Source: Gemmatimonadota bacterium
GTDB taxonomy: Bacteria > Gemmatimonadota > Gemmatimonadetes > Longimicrobiales > Gaopeijiaceae
Reading direction: 5' to 3'
Assembly: GCA_030550695.1 (NCBI GenBank)
Contig: JAUQOX010000157.1
Coordinates: 1-6,912, forward strand
DNA: 6,912 nt
Shown here: piece after piece, positions 6,303 to 6,912 of the stretch
Numbering within the stretch: position 1 is the first letter of the stretch
How the letters are laid out: every line of letters starts with the position of its first letter
Translations under genes and position numbers: made by a program
Notes under the pieces: model-generated
The model's database searches: none
What the model saw: the letters and a program-made list of their open reading frames with translations, nothing else
Told to the model about the DNA's origin: nothing

Positions 6303-6912
6303 CCCTCTCCCCCCAATCCCCCCTCGGCCAGAAGCACCAGGAGCAGGTTTTGGCTGGCCAGGTGGCCGTCCTTGGGGAGCCACCACTCCTCCAAGGAGTG
6401 GGCCCCTCCCCCCAACCCCCCTCTCCCCAGGGTCACCGCCGGAATCCCCAGGGCTATGGGAATGTTGGCGTTGGTGGAACCGCTCCGGAGCTTCGGCTCC
6501 CCGCCCTGCCGGCGGATGGCCGCCAGGGCCCGCTGGACCAGGGGGGTCGCCTCGGGATCCAGCCCACCCGCCGGCCGGTCCCCCACCTTCTCCAACGACA
6601 CGGTCAGACTGTCCCCCAACCGGCGAAGGCCGTTGGCCCACAACAACCCCTCCCGGACGGCCACCCGGAGTTCCGTTTCCAACATTTCCAGGCGCAACGG
6701 ATCCAGGGAGCGAATATCCACTTCCATCCACGATTCGAAGGGGATGGAATTCACCGAGGTGCCCCCACCGACACGGCCGATGTTGTAGGAGGTCCTCGGT
6801 CCTTGCCGGATGCGGCTCTCCGCCGCGGACACGAAGGCTTGAATGGCGGCCCCCAACGCATTGTGAGGGTTGGCCAGCCCGAAAGCCCCCCAGGAGTGTC
6901 CCCCCGGACCCC
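6299..6912 (-). CDS. M20-family metallopeptidase/amidohydrolase, C-terminal half (runs off the right edge)
   Basis: About 203 C-terminal residues are present; full members are usually 350-420, so the N-terminal part with the HxD motif and most metal ligands lies beyond the window. The visible part begins in the lid (dimerisation) domain with GPGGHSWGAFGL, a typical M20 start of that domain, whose His is often involved in catalysis across the dimer. The lid continues through TSYNIGRVGGGTSVNSIP and MEVDIRSLD. The chain then returns to the catalytic domain with GSTNANIPIALGIPAVTLGRGG and GGAHSLEEWW; the His in AHSLEEW (codon 6398-6400) corresponds to the last zinc ligand. This pattern is closest to the tripeptidase/carboxypeptidase-like M20 branch, but related deacylases share it, so the substrate (peptide or N-acyl amino acid) is uncertain. 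No signal peptide can be judged. It ends with a Gly-rich tail and converges on the ABC operon. Confidence 0.9.
   Translation of the reverse strand, partial: GPGGHSWGAFGLANPHNALGAAIQAFVSAAESRIRQGPRTSYNIGRVGGGTSVNSIPFESWMEVDIRSLDPLRLEMLETELRVAVREGLLWANGLRRLGDSLTVSLEKVGDRPAGGLDPEATPLVQRALAAIRRQGGEPKLRSGSTNANIPIALGIPAVTLGRGGLGGGAHSLEEWWLPKDGHLASQNLLLVLLAEGGLGGEG

Noticed and set aside
2321..6349. Exact 17-base repeat AGCACCAGGAGCAGGTT at 2321-2337 and 6333-6349
   Set aside because: Both copies encode the same peptide NLLLVLL in minus-strand genes with the same preferred codons, so this is explained by coding and not by a mobile or regulatory repeat.
5544..6731. 395-codon minus-strand frame overlapping the second ABC gene and the peptidase
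   Set aside because: Gly/Pro-rich shadow; the true minus-strand gene from 6299 is in another frame with M20 motifs.

Overview
The window comes from a high-GC bacterium (G+C roughly two thirds by eye, with strong G/C preference at third codon positions). The proteins are ordinary bacterial families. Nothing pins down the phylum; a Gram-negative such as an acidobacterial or deltaproteobacterial-type lineage would fit, but that is a guess.

Layout, left to right. Positions 1-506, minus strand: a short gene with a good Shine-Dalgarno and an N-terminal signal or membrane segment (264-506), followed after one TAG codon, in the same frame, by an open frame that runs off the left edge (1-227 or 1-260). 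These may be two tightly packed genes or one secreted-protein gene split by an in-frame stop. Positions 562-2355, minus strand: a complete CPA2/Kef-type cation:proton antiporter with a C-terminal TrkA-N (RCK) domain. Positions 2356-2662: a divergent intergenic region with GC-rich inverted repeats. Positions 2663-6302, plus strand: two overlapping ABC exporter half-transporter genes. Their ATP-site residues differ in the complementary way expected of a TM287/TM288- or BmrC/BmrD-like heterodimer. Positions 6299-6912, minus strand: the C-terminal half of an M20-family metallopeptidase, running off the right edge, whose stop codon overlaps the stop of the second ABC gene.

The two ABC genes almost certainly form one operon and one protein complex. 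The antiporter is transcribed away from them across the shared intergenic region, so co-regulation is possible but not shown. The peptidase is convergent and probably unrelated. No RNA genes, mobile elements, CRISPR arrays or convincing terminators were seen. The part least explained by known families is the split small-protein locus at the left end. I did not find evidence for a wholly new multi-gene system here.
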